From Isoetes taiwanensis (Eukaryota > Streptophyta > Lycopodiopsida > Isoetales > Isoetaceae), in the NCBI GenBank assembly GCA_021234155.1, contig JAJEKV010000094.1, forward strand, positions 2,385,782-2,449,781: a stretch of DNA of 64,000 nucleotides, in the 5' to 3' direction. How positions within the stretch are numbered: position 1 is the first letter of the stretch; each line of letters starts with the position of its first letter. Below the pieces are notes generated by a model. The model did no database searches. It worked only from the letters and a program-made list of their open reading frames with translations, and was not told the DNA's origin. A program made the translations under genes and the position numbers. Shown here one piece after another: positions 32,283 to 43,625 of the stretch.

Positions 32283-32290
32283 TATATAAG
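32283..32290 (+). promoter_or_regulatory. LTR TATA box (TATATAAG)
   Basis: TATATAAG is in the plus orientation of the LTR, downstream of the heat-shock element and about 208 bp before the LTR 3' end. This is the expected place for the U3/R promoter. Confidence 0.65.
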
Positions 32291-33117
32291 GAGGCACCTC
32301 CTTCTTGGCAAACCATTCCGGTTCAACGCCAGTCTTGAGCCTTCTAGGCATCTGTCTTGTATTCCTGCTTGCCTTCGGGCTATTGTATTATTGATTCCTG
32401 TTCATATATCAGATTCTTTGCCGATCTTGGCGTATTTCTTCCGTATTTCTTGCGTATTTTCCACGTATTTTCCTTGTTTTTCGAGTAGGTTCATGACAGT
32501 TAGGGTGCTTCTGTGGCAGGTGGTGCACCGCTATATCAGGGTGAATGCCCTTGTGAGTCAGTTTATGCCAGGTGTGAGCCCTCTCTGCCCTTGTTGTGGC
32601 CTTCATCATGAGACTGTGGAGCATTGTCTGATTTTATGCCCTCACTTGCAGGCTGCCTGGGATTGGGTTAGGGCTCTGTTTCAGGTGAGATTGACTAGCC
32701 AGCAGTTGCTGCTTCATGTGTTTCCTAGTGCTTGGCCGCTCTTGTGGTAGCAAGCCTTGCATCTGTGTGTGGCTTGATTGGTGTGGCTGATTTGGAAGCG
32801 GCGACGGTTGTGGATCTTTCAGGGGATTCAGCAGCCTGCAGCCTCTCTGATTCCTCGACTCAGATACAAGCTATTTCAAAGCTTTCTGGTGTTCCCGGGA
32901 TTAGTAGAGCGGAAGTTTGCCATTTGGCGGGACTTCTTGAGTGTTGTAGATGGTGATGGTCGGTTTGTACAGCAGTAGAGTTGCAGTTTTTCTGTGAGTT
33001 TGTTGTGGAGTGTCGAGGTATTGCTGTCTCTTTGGGGCAGTTCTCCTTCCTCCTCACTTGCTTTGTAACATTACCATTCTTTTAATATATTGATGACACA
33101 GTTCTTCAAAAAAAAAA

Positions 33118-33205
33118 GAAGCTTAAGCAATAACCTGGTCACAAATATAAAGAATCATATACTAAAAGCTTAAACAATAACCTAGTTACAAATATAAAGA
33201 ATTGT
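33118..33205. repeat. About 45-bp tandem duplication after the LINE tail
   Basis: Two diverged copies of AAGCTTAA(G/A)CAATAACCT followed by ACAAATATAAAGAAT. From 33210 to 33850 I see only AT-rich, non-coding DNA. Confidence 0.75.
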
Positions 33206-33867
33206 GCATTTGAGATTGCACTAGGAGATGGAAATATGCCTTCACTGCAATACTTCTATACTAGTGTGGATGTAGATATTTTTTACTACAAATGACCAAG
33301 AATGCCTTATGCTTCCTTAATAGACATGCATAAATGACAATCTGTTCGTCACTTGAAAATGCATTGTTCAAAATTAGAGCTGACACAAACACTCAATAAA
33401 TACTGTACTTCTCTTGGTAGTCAATAGCCAACATGTGTGCAAAGTGTTATTTCATATAACATATACACAAACATGACAATAGATAGCTTTACCCATTTAT
33501 TCATTATAATGCTTTTATTTCTTACTATTGCTGCCTTCACATCCACCGTAGACTCCAAAATAACTTATTTATTTTAACATTAACAGTCATCCCTTCCAAC
33601 CCACCCCATTCCCAAGCCTGCTTTACTGCTACTCTCTCTTATTTTTTGAGGATACGCATATGTATTATATTACTATTATATAACTTTTACATTGGATATC
33701 CCTAAGTGGGATTTATAGAAAGAATTATCACTAGGTAGATTGCTCCTAAGTACCAATACTTGTACTACTTAGCTACGACTCTCATCTTCTCTTGGCTTTG
33801 GTTCAGAGCTCAAATTGGCACTTTTTCTGGGTTGTGTGCTAGGGTTTCTATGGCAGCCGGTAGACAC

Positions 33868-36142
33868 TATGGCCATACATGAAACCCATGACTTGGAAGG
33901 AGACACACCTCAGTCCCAAGCCCCGGGCCAGACCCAGCCTACAGCCCAGGCACCTTCGCCATCTGCTGACCACACATAGGACAACCTTGCTTGGGAGGAC
34001 CAAACTGAAGGGCCTCTACAGAAACGGCCCCGACCAGACATCATGCACAAGGGAGAAGCCTCCTCTTCTATGAAGAGGGAGGTCTGGGCCAAAACCCAAT
34101 CAGTAAAACTGGCCCGACAAGGTGAGGTTGGTTGCTTAGGCCCCACAGTGAACCTAGCACCAGTAGAGCCTTGGAGCCAGCTCCAGGCAAGTATTGCAGA
34201 TAACAGTGCACAAATCGCATGTCTAGCAGCGGAGATGCAGTCCTCAGTACCCCATGTGCTGAGAAGGCAGCTGGCGATGGAGAAGCAGCGGACCATAGAG
34301 CTGGAGGCCCGCGTACAGCAGACAGAGGCCAGCCTCGACTTGGCACACTTTGAGAGGCAACAAGATAGGCAGGAGCTCACTAAAATGCGAGCCTGCCTGG
34401 ACTCACTGTCCACCACTGTAGAAGCCATAACCCAGGATAGGGAATAGATAATATAGGAGACAATGGCAACCACATTGCGGCTTCAATCAGAGGTGGAGAA
34501 GTAGGGTCTTGCTGACCTGCAGGCCCGCATGGACTCCCTCTCCACCACCATCTCCGGCCTCCAGTCAGAAGTTGAGGACACCGCCATCACGATATGAAGC
34601 GTCCAGGCTGCCTTTGAAGCAAGCCAGGCAGAGTTGAGAACCCTTCGGAGTAGGATCTTGACACGAGATCAGGCGGTGCAGGAGCTTTGGGCTGCAGAGG
34701 CCCATGAACAATTACGGCAGTGCATGCAAGAACTGGCAAGGCAGCACCAAGTCCAGCAGAAGTTGAGCTCCCGACTTCAGAAAGCAGAAGCTACAACACA
34801 GGACATGCCAGTCGCACATGCCCAGCAACTTGTAAGATGTCAATCGGAACCACCCAATGCTGCACCACCAGGGTGCCCCATGTCGCCACCACCACAGCGC
34901 AGGCCATAGCCCACGCCCCACACATCGCAACCAGCACCTGCGCGGCAGCCTCAGAGCTCTAGAAGCAGAGACGCAGGAGTCACAATGTGGTGGTGCGTGG
35001 CCTGACAGAAGAGACAAGAGAGCACCTCATTGCCCGGCATCGGACACAGATCTTGGCCCAGATGTCGTTCCAGTTGCCCGTACAAAGTATTAGGGCAAGC
35101 CGCCATGGAGCTCGGCGCCCGGACCGCCCTTCGGTAGTCACCTTCACAGTCAGGGATGCGCAAGAGCGAGCAACAATTCTGCGTCAGGGCAGGCAATTGA
35201 AGAGGACCGCCCTGTACATTGACCGGGATCTGACCCCTGCACATCAGGAAGCCCGCAGGTGCGAGTTAGAAAAAGTCAGGAACTTCTGCAAATAGGGAGG
35301 AGCAGCGGGATTGGTCCAGGGAAGGATGCAGGTCTTCCGGCAACTAAACGCTGATGCAGGCACCTCGAACCCTCGAGGCCCTTCTGATGAAATTCCAGTT
35401 GCAGATCCTGCTCCAATTGCTCCACCTGCCACTGCCATCACACCATATGCCAGCAAATAGGGATTGTGTCTTCGCGTGATCTCTTGAAATTTTTGGGGCT
35501 TCCCATGGCAGAAGGGTGACAGTCTCAACTCAGTTGCCGCCGATAATGACCTCATCTTCCTCATGGAAACATGGGAGCATGCTGGACACAGGCTACCTGA
35601 CTTACTGGGATACCAGCACCAATCGTCTTCAATGAATGCACGGGAAAGCAGGAGTCGCCTGGTACTACCCGACAGCCTTGGCACAGTCAGTTTCCCTGCG
35701 CAAGACGGACAGGCACAACAGTTACCTGTGGATGCGCGTGCAGAACTGCGGTGCCAGCTCTCTCTTTGTGGCGGTCTACTACTTTCCACATGCCGAAAGC
35801 AACTTTTACCGCACCCACTTGAATGTGGACAGCTGGAGCCCTATGTCGATCTATATGATGACATATAGCAGCACAAACAATTGGGCAAGTATCGAACAGG
35901 GGGCCGAGCAGATCCCAAAATTTGAACCCCTCACAGCGGATGTGTTGCAACTAGACCCCGCAGAGGTGGCTTGGCCAAGGACATCAAATGACAGCCAGGT
36001 GACACGTTATGGCAGACAGTGTCTGTGGCTCGGCAGCATCATTGACTTGGTCATTTGCAATGGGCTAACACAGTGGCCGTCTTCCAGGCGATGCACTTGC
36101 AGACAGGAGAATCAGGGGGGTAGCACCAATGTGGTGGATTAA
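33868..36142 (+). mobile_element. LINE 5' half: coiled-coil ORF1 and AP-endonuclease, decayed
   Basis: ORF1: a long helical region (EARVQQTEASLDLAHFERQQ; later EQLRQCMQELARQHQVQQKL). It is followed by an L1 ORF1p-like domain: VVVRGLTEETREHLIARHRT, then RPSVVTFTVRDAQERATILR and TALYIDRDLTPAHQEARRCE. ORF2 then begins with an exo/endonuclease-like part: LIFLMETWEHAGHRL, VAVYYFPHAESNFYRTHLN, and TSNDSQVTRYGRQCLWLGSI-IDLVICNG. The frame shifts several times and there are stops (for example after VEAITQDRE), so it is dead. RT is missing because the element is cut off at about 36140, where minus-strand sequence of another retroelement begins. Confidence 0.65.
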
Positions 36143-36159
36143 GTACTGGCAGAGGAGCA

Positions 36160-37620
36160 AGGTTTGCATCAAGCAGTATATCTGAAACCTGCTTGGATGT
36201 TTCAACATTGATATTAGGCCCTCCTTTTGTACATTTGTTTGCATCCATATTTGCTGCTGAAGACGTTGATGCAACCGAGTTTTGGGCTGGGAGGACTTTG
36301 TTACCAGAATTAAAATTTATTATTTTGGCTGGAGGATCCTTGTCTGTAAGTGATTGCCTCATGTTTATGGGATTGTAGCAGGCATGGCTTTTTCTAGTTA
36401 ATGAATCTCCCTTACTTTCAATATGGACAAAGAAATCCATTAATGACAAAGGTTTAACATTTTGTAAATCTTTAGCATCCTTAATGATTTTGTTGAGCGT
36501 TGAATGAAGCTCATCAATTGAAGATTTTGGTTGGAACATTGGTGCTTTCCCTTTAGATTGAAGATCTCCATATTTTTGTAGAACCTTAATTCCTGTAGAA
36601 TGATTGTCTGTGTGGAAGCTTTCTCTTGATTTTGATTCCAAGTTTTTCCCATCTTGACTTAGTATTTCTTTATCCATCCTTTTCTTTTGTATTCTTCTAT
36701 AAGAGCCATTTACTCTCTTCCAAACAAATTCCTGTCCATTTGCAACTGTACTCTTCCCTCTTTCCTCTGATCCTTTATAGTTTGTGGAAGCCAAAGGTAT
36801 GGAGAAACCCTTAGAAACATGATTAACTTGACTTATTTCTCGACAACCAATGTTACTCCACAATGTATCCTATTGCTGTATATGTTTGTTTTTGCAGCTC
36901 TCATACCAATAGTGTCTCTTTTCACAAGCTTGACAATGAGGAGGCAGATCCGACCATCTAAGTGATAGGGAAGTTTTCCGTCCAAAAGCGGGATAGAAGT
37001 AGGTATAGGCTTGGATAGATCAAGTTGAACAAAGGATCTTGGAGGTCTTTCAGGAACATAGCCAGTCGAGATATAAGTGCCAATGCAGTCAAAGAGGATC
37101 TTGAAGCAGTCTTTATTCCAATAGATTGGATTTAGCCCATGAAGAGTGCTTGAAGCAACACATAAGGAATCAAAGTTGGTAGTGTCCACTTTAGGGCCCC
37201 ATTTTAGGAAGGATATCAGGAAGTTATCAACTGTTAATGGCCCATGATTCGAAAGGAAATTAGATGTTCTTTTACTCTCACATTCAATCATAATGAATGG
37301 AAAGGTAATCAGTACATAGTTTTAATAAGGATTCCTTTTTGAAGATTTTGACAGAAGATCCAGAGTTTTTCTAGTCTAATTCCACATTTGTTGACTTTAA
37401 CTAGAACAGCAGCGTCTTTTAGAATGGACATCTTTCCATGAACAGAAGGGAATATTGAGAGAAATACCATGATAAAGGTTCTGCTTGCTGCCTTCTAGAG
37501 TTCGAGGTTCAGCTAATGTTCCATCCAGGATCTCATCAGAGTAAACTTCAATAGCAGGCTTAGATACTCCATATGGCAAAGGAATTTGAGTACTCGGATG
37601 CAGCTAGGGATAACGGCCAT
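36160..37620 (-). pseudogene. Retroelement ORF1-like protein (DUF4283-type) with a zinc knuckle
   Basis: The minus strand reads SFLKWGPKVDTTNFDSLCVA, CFKILFDCIGTYISTGYVPE and RPPRSFVQLDLSKPIPTSIP. In another frame LPPHCQACEKRHYWYESC (C-x2-C-x3-H-x5-C) follows, then a basic/Ser-rich tail (VWKRVNGSYRRIQKKRMD). The order (a Trp/Pro-containing core, a short knuckle, a hydrophilic tail) resembles the ORF1/DUF4283 protein of plant LINEs. I could not confirm this by search. Frame changes near 36930 and upstream of 37300 show decay. Confidence 0.4.
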
Positions 37621-37629
37621 AAAGATCTA

Positions 37630-38417
37630 GGTCCTTGGAGAGATTGTCCCAAATCGGAACTTTAGAGGTTCTGGGATGCACCTTCTGATCATCCAGGAGC
37701 AGATTAGAAAAATTTTCCAAATAACAAATAATTTTTGGGATTTTTTTGAAAAGATCTTAACTCATCCTCAATGACTCCTAGTTGGCAATAGTAACATAGC
37801 ATGTCCTCTTGTGCCTCCTGTATCCATTTGCATATCTCAACTTTGAGGCAATGCACTCCTGTGCAAATGGAAACTATTAATCTGCGCTTCTTCATAGGCA
37901 TATGCGTATGCAAGTAGCGTTGTGGACACCATTGTGGTGACACCTCCACATTTTAACCTCGTTAAGTGAAGGAGGGAGGCCTTGCCTGAAGGGAGGATGA
38001 GACGAGAAGTACCTTAGTCTTAGCCAAACTAATGTGCATGTCAGTGGCCTGTCAAAATTATCTAGGGCATCTAGGCTACAACGAATCTATCAAACTAGTG
38101 AACAATACAATGATTCCTAAACTTTCACAAGGAGTAATAAAGAGAAACGTTTGTGGCGGCCAAGGCCGTGACGATATATATCTTGTAGTTATATAGGATG
38201 TATTAAATTGCACTTTGAGTGCTTTCATACCCCTTTTTTTGTTTTGAATGTTGATGGAAAGGGACATACACTGCACGGCGAGAATTACACCATCCCACAT
38301 TTAATGGTAGCCAATGGGATTTCAACTTTTATATTAATATTTAAGCACCATAGATGTGAAGTTCTGTGTTTGATTGCTCCAAAATTTATTTGCATTTCTA
38401 CTATATTTCGTAAGAAA
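37630..38417. other. No recognised gene
   Basis: Only short ORFs without recognisable motifs. Part of it (37630-37950, minus) may be the upstream remains of the ORF1-like protein. Confidence 0.5.
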
Positions 38418-38422
38418 GAAGA

Positions 38423-38824
38423 CAATATGACACCTTAATTATCGCACCCCAACCAACTGGGCAAAAGCATCTAGATTTGACCCTCTACATATGATAATTA
38501 AGTCCCGCCTCTCCAAGATTTACTCAAGTGGTCCCCATAGTCTCCAATCCATATCAATTCCTCCCCTCATCGGAATGCTCGTCCTCGAGCCTATGAGACT
38601 TACATCATTCACCTATGAGGCAATTTTTTTGTTTGGAACACTCCCACGGAGACTTGAACTCGAGACTTGGCTCTGATATCATTTGATACGACACCTTAAC
38701 TATCACGCCCCAACAAACTAAGCAAAAGCGTCTCGACATTGAGGTTTGACCCTCTATATGTGATAATTAGACGCCACCTCCCCAAGATTTACTCAAGTGA
38801 TCCCATGGTCCATAAACCATATCA
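38423..38824 (-). mobile_element. TRIM: complete miniature LTR retrotransposon
   Basis: LTRs are at 38423-38556 (134 bp) and 38684-38824 (141 bp). Both contain ACACCTTAA.TATC, GACCCTCTA.AT.TGATAATTA and CAAGATTTACTCAAGTG. The 127-bp interior has, on the minus strand, a primer site TGATATCAGAGCC next to the 38684 LTR and a purine tract GAGGGGAGGAAT next to the other. A 5-bp duplication GAAGA flanks it (38418-38422 and 38825-38829). The element's plus-left end reads CA instead of TG, two transitions. There is no coding capacity, so it depends on other elements. Confidence 0.82.
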
Positions 38825-38889
38825 GAAGAACCTCGAAAAGGATTGATAATCTGCCCCAAGCGGTAATTGCGCTCTATCTTCAAGCATTC

Positions 38890-39540
38890 TGATACAACAA
38901 AAGGATCTCAACAATTTAAGAAACTAAAACTAAAGAAAGTTACTCTCCAATCTTTAGGAGAAATTAATCCACTCAACCGGGCTCAGGTTTTTCCCAGCAA
39001 GAAACCATTATCTTGCTTGTCTCAAATCTACACAGAACTTCACCAATCAAGACTATAACTAACTAAAGCTGTTATCAGGAATGGGCGAAGGAATTCGGAG
39101 TTAGGCAGGCTGGAATGGTTTCTTTCAAAGACAGCCGTTATATTTATAAGGCAAGATCAGACCTTTTATCCGGATCACCTCTCTCAGAATATCTGATTAT
39201 AAACAGTAGATAATTATAGATAAAGGTGATTCGGCCACAAATATCTTAGATTCGACCTTCTACAGAATTGGATCGACCTTTCTTGCTGAAATCAGAATAA
39301 AGGCTGCTCCGTTACAGTCGTTTGATTCAAGGGCTCGCGACCCGTTATCAGCCGCGTGTTTTAAAGGTAATTCCTTAACTCACGGTTATAGTTTTTTTGA
39401 AATATTAACTAACCTTTGACATATGGTTCGTAACTTATGATAAACTACTCTTGACAACTTATCTACTAGCTTTTAACCATATTTTCTTTCAACTTGATTG
39501 AGCCTGAGCCACACCCCCTAGCCGGCATTAAGCCGTAACA
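38890..39540 (-). repeat. Chromovirus 3' LTR
   Basis: 651 bp. On plus it starts TGATACAACAAAAGGATC and ends TTAAGCCGTAACA. It is colinear with 42543-43190 with scattered substitutions, for example GCCGTAACA versus GCCATAACA. Confidence 0.92.
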
Positions 39541-39881
39541 ATCCCTCCCTTCCCGAGATTAAACGTCCGCGTTAGTCTCGAGGAAAAATTGTTCATCCTA
39601 GTTCCTTTAAGGATGTTTAACTTTATAGCCTAGTTCATTTAGAGGTTATAAACGTCTCATTTCAGTTCAGTTAGAAATGGCCTCAGTTCCGTTAGAAGGC
39701 TTTCATCCTTTTCAATTAAGGATGGCCTCAAGTCAGTTAGAGGACTTAATATCTTTACAATCGTTAGTAAAGAATTTAGTAATACTATACATAGCAATAC
39801 TTTAGATATTTAAATAAAGCAATTCCAATTTTAATAGTATGGAATTCCAAATATAAAGTTTGAAGGTCTCTGACTTTGCCA

Positions 39882-40498
39882 TTATTCTTGCAAAGTTCTT
39901 TCGTATTCTTCCACCAAGGAGCCGTATTCTTTTAATTGAATCTTAGAATACCATACCGCATCAGTGGACGGATGAAATTTAAATTTCACAAGATACCTTC
40001 GATAGGAAGAACTCCTAGTCTCCTTATCTTGGTATGTGAGTATTTTCTCCGGTTCCAGCACCTCTTCATCACCCTTGATATTGGGAGGTTCTGATTGCTC
40101 CATTCTCTGCAAAATCTCAGGAGAAATTTCAGTTCCCTTATAGGGTTTCAGTATTCCCACGTTAAAAATGGATGCAAGTTAGTCCATTTCCCATATAAAT
40201 GTAAAGGATAGGCATTCTCACCGACTTTGTCGTCAACTTGGAATGGACCATAATACCTAGGTTCCAGTTTTACATACCGATTGCCCATTTTCTATAGACA
40301 TGTCTTGGGAAGATGAATCCAAACCCATTGATCTTTTTTGTAAACGACCTTCTTTCGTTTCTTTGCAAGTTTGGAGGTCATCAATTCCTGGCTTTTTTGG
40401 ATTCGTGATTTTACTTCCCGTAAGATATCTGCAAAATCTGTAGCAGCTTCATCGGAAGCAGGTACTTCTCCCCCAAGTTTTGCAATTGGAGACTCCAA
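39882..40498 (-). pseudogene. Integrase C-terminus and chromodomain
   Basis: 40498-40292 reads ESPIAKLGGEVPASDEAATD, then KRKKVVYKKDQWVWIHLPK, the C-terminal integrase part. 40160-39882 reads EPEKILTYQDKETRSSSYRR, YLVKFKFHPSTDAVWYSKI and YGSLVEEYERTL, which is a chromodomain (E-P-E-x-I-L ... Y-L-V-K-F/W ... D-A-x-W ... L-V-x-E-Y). Chromodomains target chromovirus integration to marked chromatin. Between the two parts the frame is broken near 40280. Confidence 0.8.
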
Positions 40499-40531
40499 GG
40501 AGTATCTGTATACTATTTCAAAAGGAGTTCT

Positions 40532-41335
40532 TTAGATAACCGAGTGCACTGTGTTGTTATATGCAAACTCTAAAAGATAAAGATATTCTTCCCACTGGCT
40601 TTGCCTTTCTGCAACATAGGCTCTCAGCATACCTTCAATAACTCGATTTACAACTTCAGTCTGGCCATCCGTCTGGGGATGATAAGCGGTGGAAAACTTT
40701 AGAGTCGTGCCTAAGTTTTTCATAAGTCCGGCCCAAAATCTGCTACAGAATAGGGGATCCCTGTCCGTTATGATTGCATCTGGCATTCCATGGATCTTAA
40801 ATATCTCCTTTAAAAAAATTTTGCTTGCTTGCGGCACAATCATATTAGATTTACAGGGAATAAAGTGAACCTGTTTAGACAACCTATCTACCACTGTCCA
40901 AATCTGATCATTCTTGTGAATGGTCTTTGGTAATCCTTGAATAAAATCCATGGTAATTTGCTTCCACGGTTTATCTGGAATAGGCAAAGGTTGTACTAAT
41001 CCGGCAGGCTTACCGGTAGAAACTTTTATTAGTTGACAAATAAGGCATGCTTCGACATACTTTCTTACATCTCTTTCAAGTTTTGGCCAAAAGAAACGTC
41101 GTTTAACAGTTGCTAAAGTAGCTTGAATTCCTCTATGTCCGGAGTATGGAGGTTCATGACATTCCTCTATTACCTTCAACCTATATGCTTGTGGAACACA
41201 AGTACGATTTCGGTAGAATAATAATCCATTATGGATTCTGTACTCTGTCAAAGGATCTCTTTCATCCTTTTGTACCTGCGCATACGGAGTGGCAAAGGAG
41301 GGGTCGTTCACATATTCTTCTTTCATTGGCTCCAA
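40532..41335 (-). pseudogene. Chromovirus integrase core
   Basis: The zinc domain is H-x-H / CLIC (HEPPYSGHRGIQATLATVKR, YVEACLICQLIK). The D,D(35)E core follows: MDFIQGLPK, TVVDRLSKQVHFIPC, DAIITDRDPLFCSRFWAGLM, STAYHPQTDGQTEVVNRVIE. This is one uninterrupted frame of 267 residues ending at a stop beside VIEGM...NTVHSVI. The catalytic residues are present. The downstream part is out of frame. Confidence 0.88.
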
Positions 41336-41374
41336 ATCAACAATTTCTGTGATGGATATTGCTTGAATACTTAC

Positions 41375-41888
41375 TCAGCTTAGTGCATCTGCAACCTGGT
41401 TCTCCTTCCCAGACTTATATTCAAGCTGAATTCCTTCAAATTCCTTTATAGTGTCAATGAGCTTTAATTGCCGCACATTGATAATATCCTGTGTTTGTAT
41501 ATGTTTCAAACTTTGTTGATCAAAACGAGCCACAAACTTGGATCCCATAAGATAATGCCTCCACTTTTTGAGTGCATGAACTAAAGCAATCAATTTCTTT
41601 TCATAGGTACTATACTTTTGCTCCAAGGGTTTGAGCATTCGGCTGACATAGACTAATGGATGCCCATCATGCATAAGTACTGCACCAATGGCATTTCGGC
41701 TGGTGTCGGAACAGACTGTAAAAGGCTTATTCCAGTCAGGCAGCACTAATACCGGTTCAGTTGCCATGCTCTCTTTCAGAATTCGGAAAGCTTCCTCGGC
41801 TTCCGGATTTCAGACAAAGGGTGTATCTTTCTTTAAATACCTATTAAGAGGAAGGGTCACTTTTGCAAAATCCTTCACCCTGTATTAA
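41375..41888 (-). pseudogene. RT thumb remnant and RNase H
   Basis: VKDFAKVTLPLNRYLKKDTP connects, across a stop, to PVLVLPDWNKPFTVCSDTSR, then RNase H (NAIGAVLMHDGHPLVYVSRM, YEKKLIALVHALKKWRHYL, VARFDQQSLKHI, YKSGKENQVADALS). In a full element about 0.8 kb of RT with the YxDD box should precede this. Here 41890 onward is already protease/gag, so that segment has been deleted. Confidence 0.82.
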
Positions 41889-42029
41889 CTTCTTAGAGGG
41901 GGTCATAATCAAAACTCTTTCCTCTGAGTACTACTCTATTTGGATAGGAGCTATCACATATTTGTCGCACTGATTCCTAGGACCCTTTAAACCCTGCACA
42001 ACGGTGATTTTTGTTTGCAAATCACAAAT

Positions 42030-42420
42030 AGGTAATCCTCATTTGTATACCAAGTCCTGCGAGATAAAATCATGTGTCGAACCATCGTCAAGCAAAACAG
42101 TCACATCCTGACCTTTTACTGAACCTTTCATTTTAAACAACCATGTTTCTGGGGGTCCTGTATATCGTCTCCCGATAAATTCTTTAGGTATGCAATTTGC
42201 AGTCTCCCTTTTTCTTGTTCAATAGCTGCAAGCTTTCCTTTAATCCTTTCTTCACCTTCCCTGGAAGTTTCTGGTCTGTCTTCTACATGGTGTGATTGAG
42301 CAACTTGCTTTTCCTTAGGTGGCGGCTCTCTGAATTGTACCTTCTTTGCATTTTTATCTGCCGGAGCTATATTCTTTGGGCAGTTGAACAGATAATGCGG
42401 GCCTCCACAATTATAACACC
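42030..42420 (-). pseudogene. Protease and Gag knuckle remnant
   Basis: On the minus strand VTVLLDDGSTHDFISQDLVY is a retroviral-type protease active site, with D-D-G in place of D-S-G. Upstream, CYNCGGPHYLFNCPKN is a Gag zinc knuckle of the C-x2-C-x3-H-x4-C type. The Gag capsid domain is missing between here and the primer site at 42539. Confidence 0.75.
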
Positions 42421-42527
42421 CAGCCTTGGCCCTTTACTCTGTTCCTGTTTGGCCTTCTGTCCGTTATTAGAGCGTTTCAGAAATATTGTAATGGTAGGCC
42501 ATCGTCACAGATTCAAGAGCGGGCGGG

Positions 42528-42539
42528 CTCTGATACCAA
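42528..42539 (-). other. Primer binding site (initiator Met-tRNA type)
   Basis: On minus TGGTATCAGAGC, the classical plant LTR-retrotransposon primer site, begins three bases after the 5' LTR edge. Confidence 0.9.
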
Positions 42540-42542
42540 ATT

Positions 42543-43190
42543 TGATACAATGAAAGGATCTCAACAATTTAAGAAACTGAAACTAAAGAAAGTTACTCTC
42601 CAATCTTTAGGAGAAATTAATCCACCCAACCGGGCTCAGGTTTTTTCCAGCAAGAAACCGTTATCTTGTTTGTCTCAAATCTACACAGAACTTCACCAAT
42701 CAAGACTCTAACTAACTAAAGCTATTATCAGGAATGTGCGAAGGAATTCGGAGTTAGGCAGGCTGGAATGGTTTCTTTCAAAACAGCCATTATATTTATA
42801 ATGCAAGATCGGACCTTTTATCCGGATAACCTTTCTCAGAATATCTGATTATAAACAGTAGATAATTATAGGTAAAAGTAATTCGGCCACAAATATCTTA
42901 GATTCGACCTTCTACAGAATCGGATCGACCTTTTGCTGAAATCGGAATAAAGGCTGCTCCGTTACATTCGTTTGATTCAAGGGCTCGCGACCCATTATCA
43001 GCCGCGTGTTTTAATGGTAATTCCTTAACTCACGGTTATAGTTTTTTTAAAATATTAACTAACCTTTGACATATGGTTCGTAACTTATGATAAACTACTC
43101 TTGACAACTTATCTACTAGCTTTTAACCATATTTTCTTTCAACTTGATTGAGCCTGAGCCACACCCCCTAGCCGGCATTAAGCCATAACA
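42543..43190 (-). repeat. Chromovirus 5' LTR
   Basis: 648 bp. It pairs with 38890-39540. It begins (plus) TGATACAATGAAAGGATC and ends TTAAGCCATAACA, followed by the CATTC target duplication. Confidence 0.92.
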
Positions 43191-43625
43191 CATTCAAGAC
43201 CAAAAGCATTCATAAATTTGTCACTGAAATTAAGGTATTCTTTAAGAAATTGATATTATTTTCTTCTAGCCGCTAGCAGAAAATGGTTATCCAGCAAGAC
43301 AGACAAGAACATCTAATCTTGTAATGCGACAAAAGTAGTTTAAACCCTGCTATAAGCCTCAGCTCAAAAGGCCGTCCCTGAAATCCTTCCTAATCGTGCA
43401 CATGCAACAGGACAATTGACGACATAATTTGAAAGCAAGAAGCATATAAAATACATATTGAGCCATTTTTTAAATTGATAAAGTAGCTTAGCTATCCTTT
43501 TATCAACATTTCTTGAAAAAACTACTGATTGATTCATCAAATCTTCTAAATGTCCCTTTGATTGGAAGCCTAAAACAAAAAGATACAATGCAGATTAATG
43601 CAAGTATAAATTTGACTTCTTTCAG

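Larger units (their letters stand above)
31838..32498 (+). mobile_element. Solo LTR (661 bp) inserted in the LINE
   Basis: The insert begins TGTCACA and ends TGACA (TG...CA with matching 5-bp ends). It is flanked by a perfect 5-bp duplication, GTTAG, at 31833-31837 and 32499-32503. Removing it rejoins the LINE reading frame exactly (PKV to VLLWQVV). There is no internal retroelement sequence, so it is a solo LTR left by recombination, or a very short element. It holds a TATA box (32283-32290), a perfect heat-shock element, and two antisense tRNA-like segments. Confidence 0.88.
31480..33117 (+). mobile_element. LINE (same family as 8.2 kb), split by a solo LTR
   Basis: The 5' piece (to 31837) reads SWEFFRARFRLRGSDWAIWE and ends VWTWTWSSLPPPKV. 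The 3' piece (from 32504) continues VLLWQVVHRYIRV, then CPCCGLHHETVEHCLILCPH, and later LIWKRRRLWIFQG. It ends in poly(A) at about 33108-33117. Both pieces align with the LINE at 8201-9309 across the zinc-binding domain. The left end is ill-defined and abuts the gypsy 5' LTR region. No TSD was found. Confidence 0.8.
38890..43190 (-). mobile_element. Ty3/gypsy chromovirus, complete ends, internally deleted
   Basis: LTRs at 38890-39540 and 42543-43190 are nearly identical. The 5-bp duplication CATTC is at 38885-38889 and 43191-43195. The primer site TGGTATCAGAGC (minus) is complementary to initiator tRNA-Met and lies at 42528-42539. The purine tract GGGAAGGGAGGGAT (minus) abuts 39541. The 3.0 kb interior keeps gag knuckle, part of protease, RNase H, integrase and chromodomain. 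It lacks nearly all of the RT palm, so it is non-autonomous. Confidence 0.92.

Noticed and set aside
34043-34447. Host coiled-coil protein
   Set aside because: It is followed by an L1 ORF1p-like domain and an endonuclease fragment, so it is the coiled coil of a LINE ORF1.
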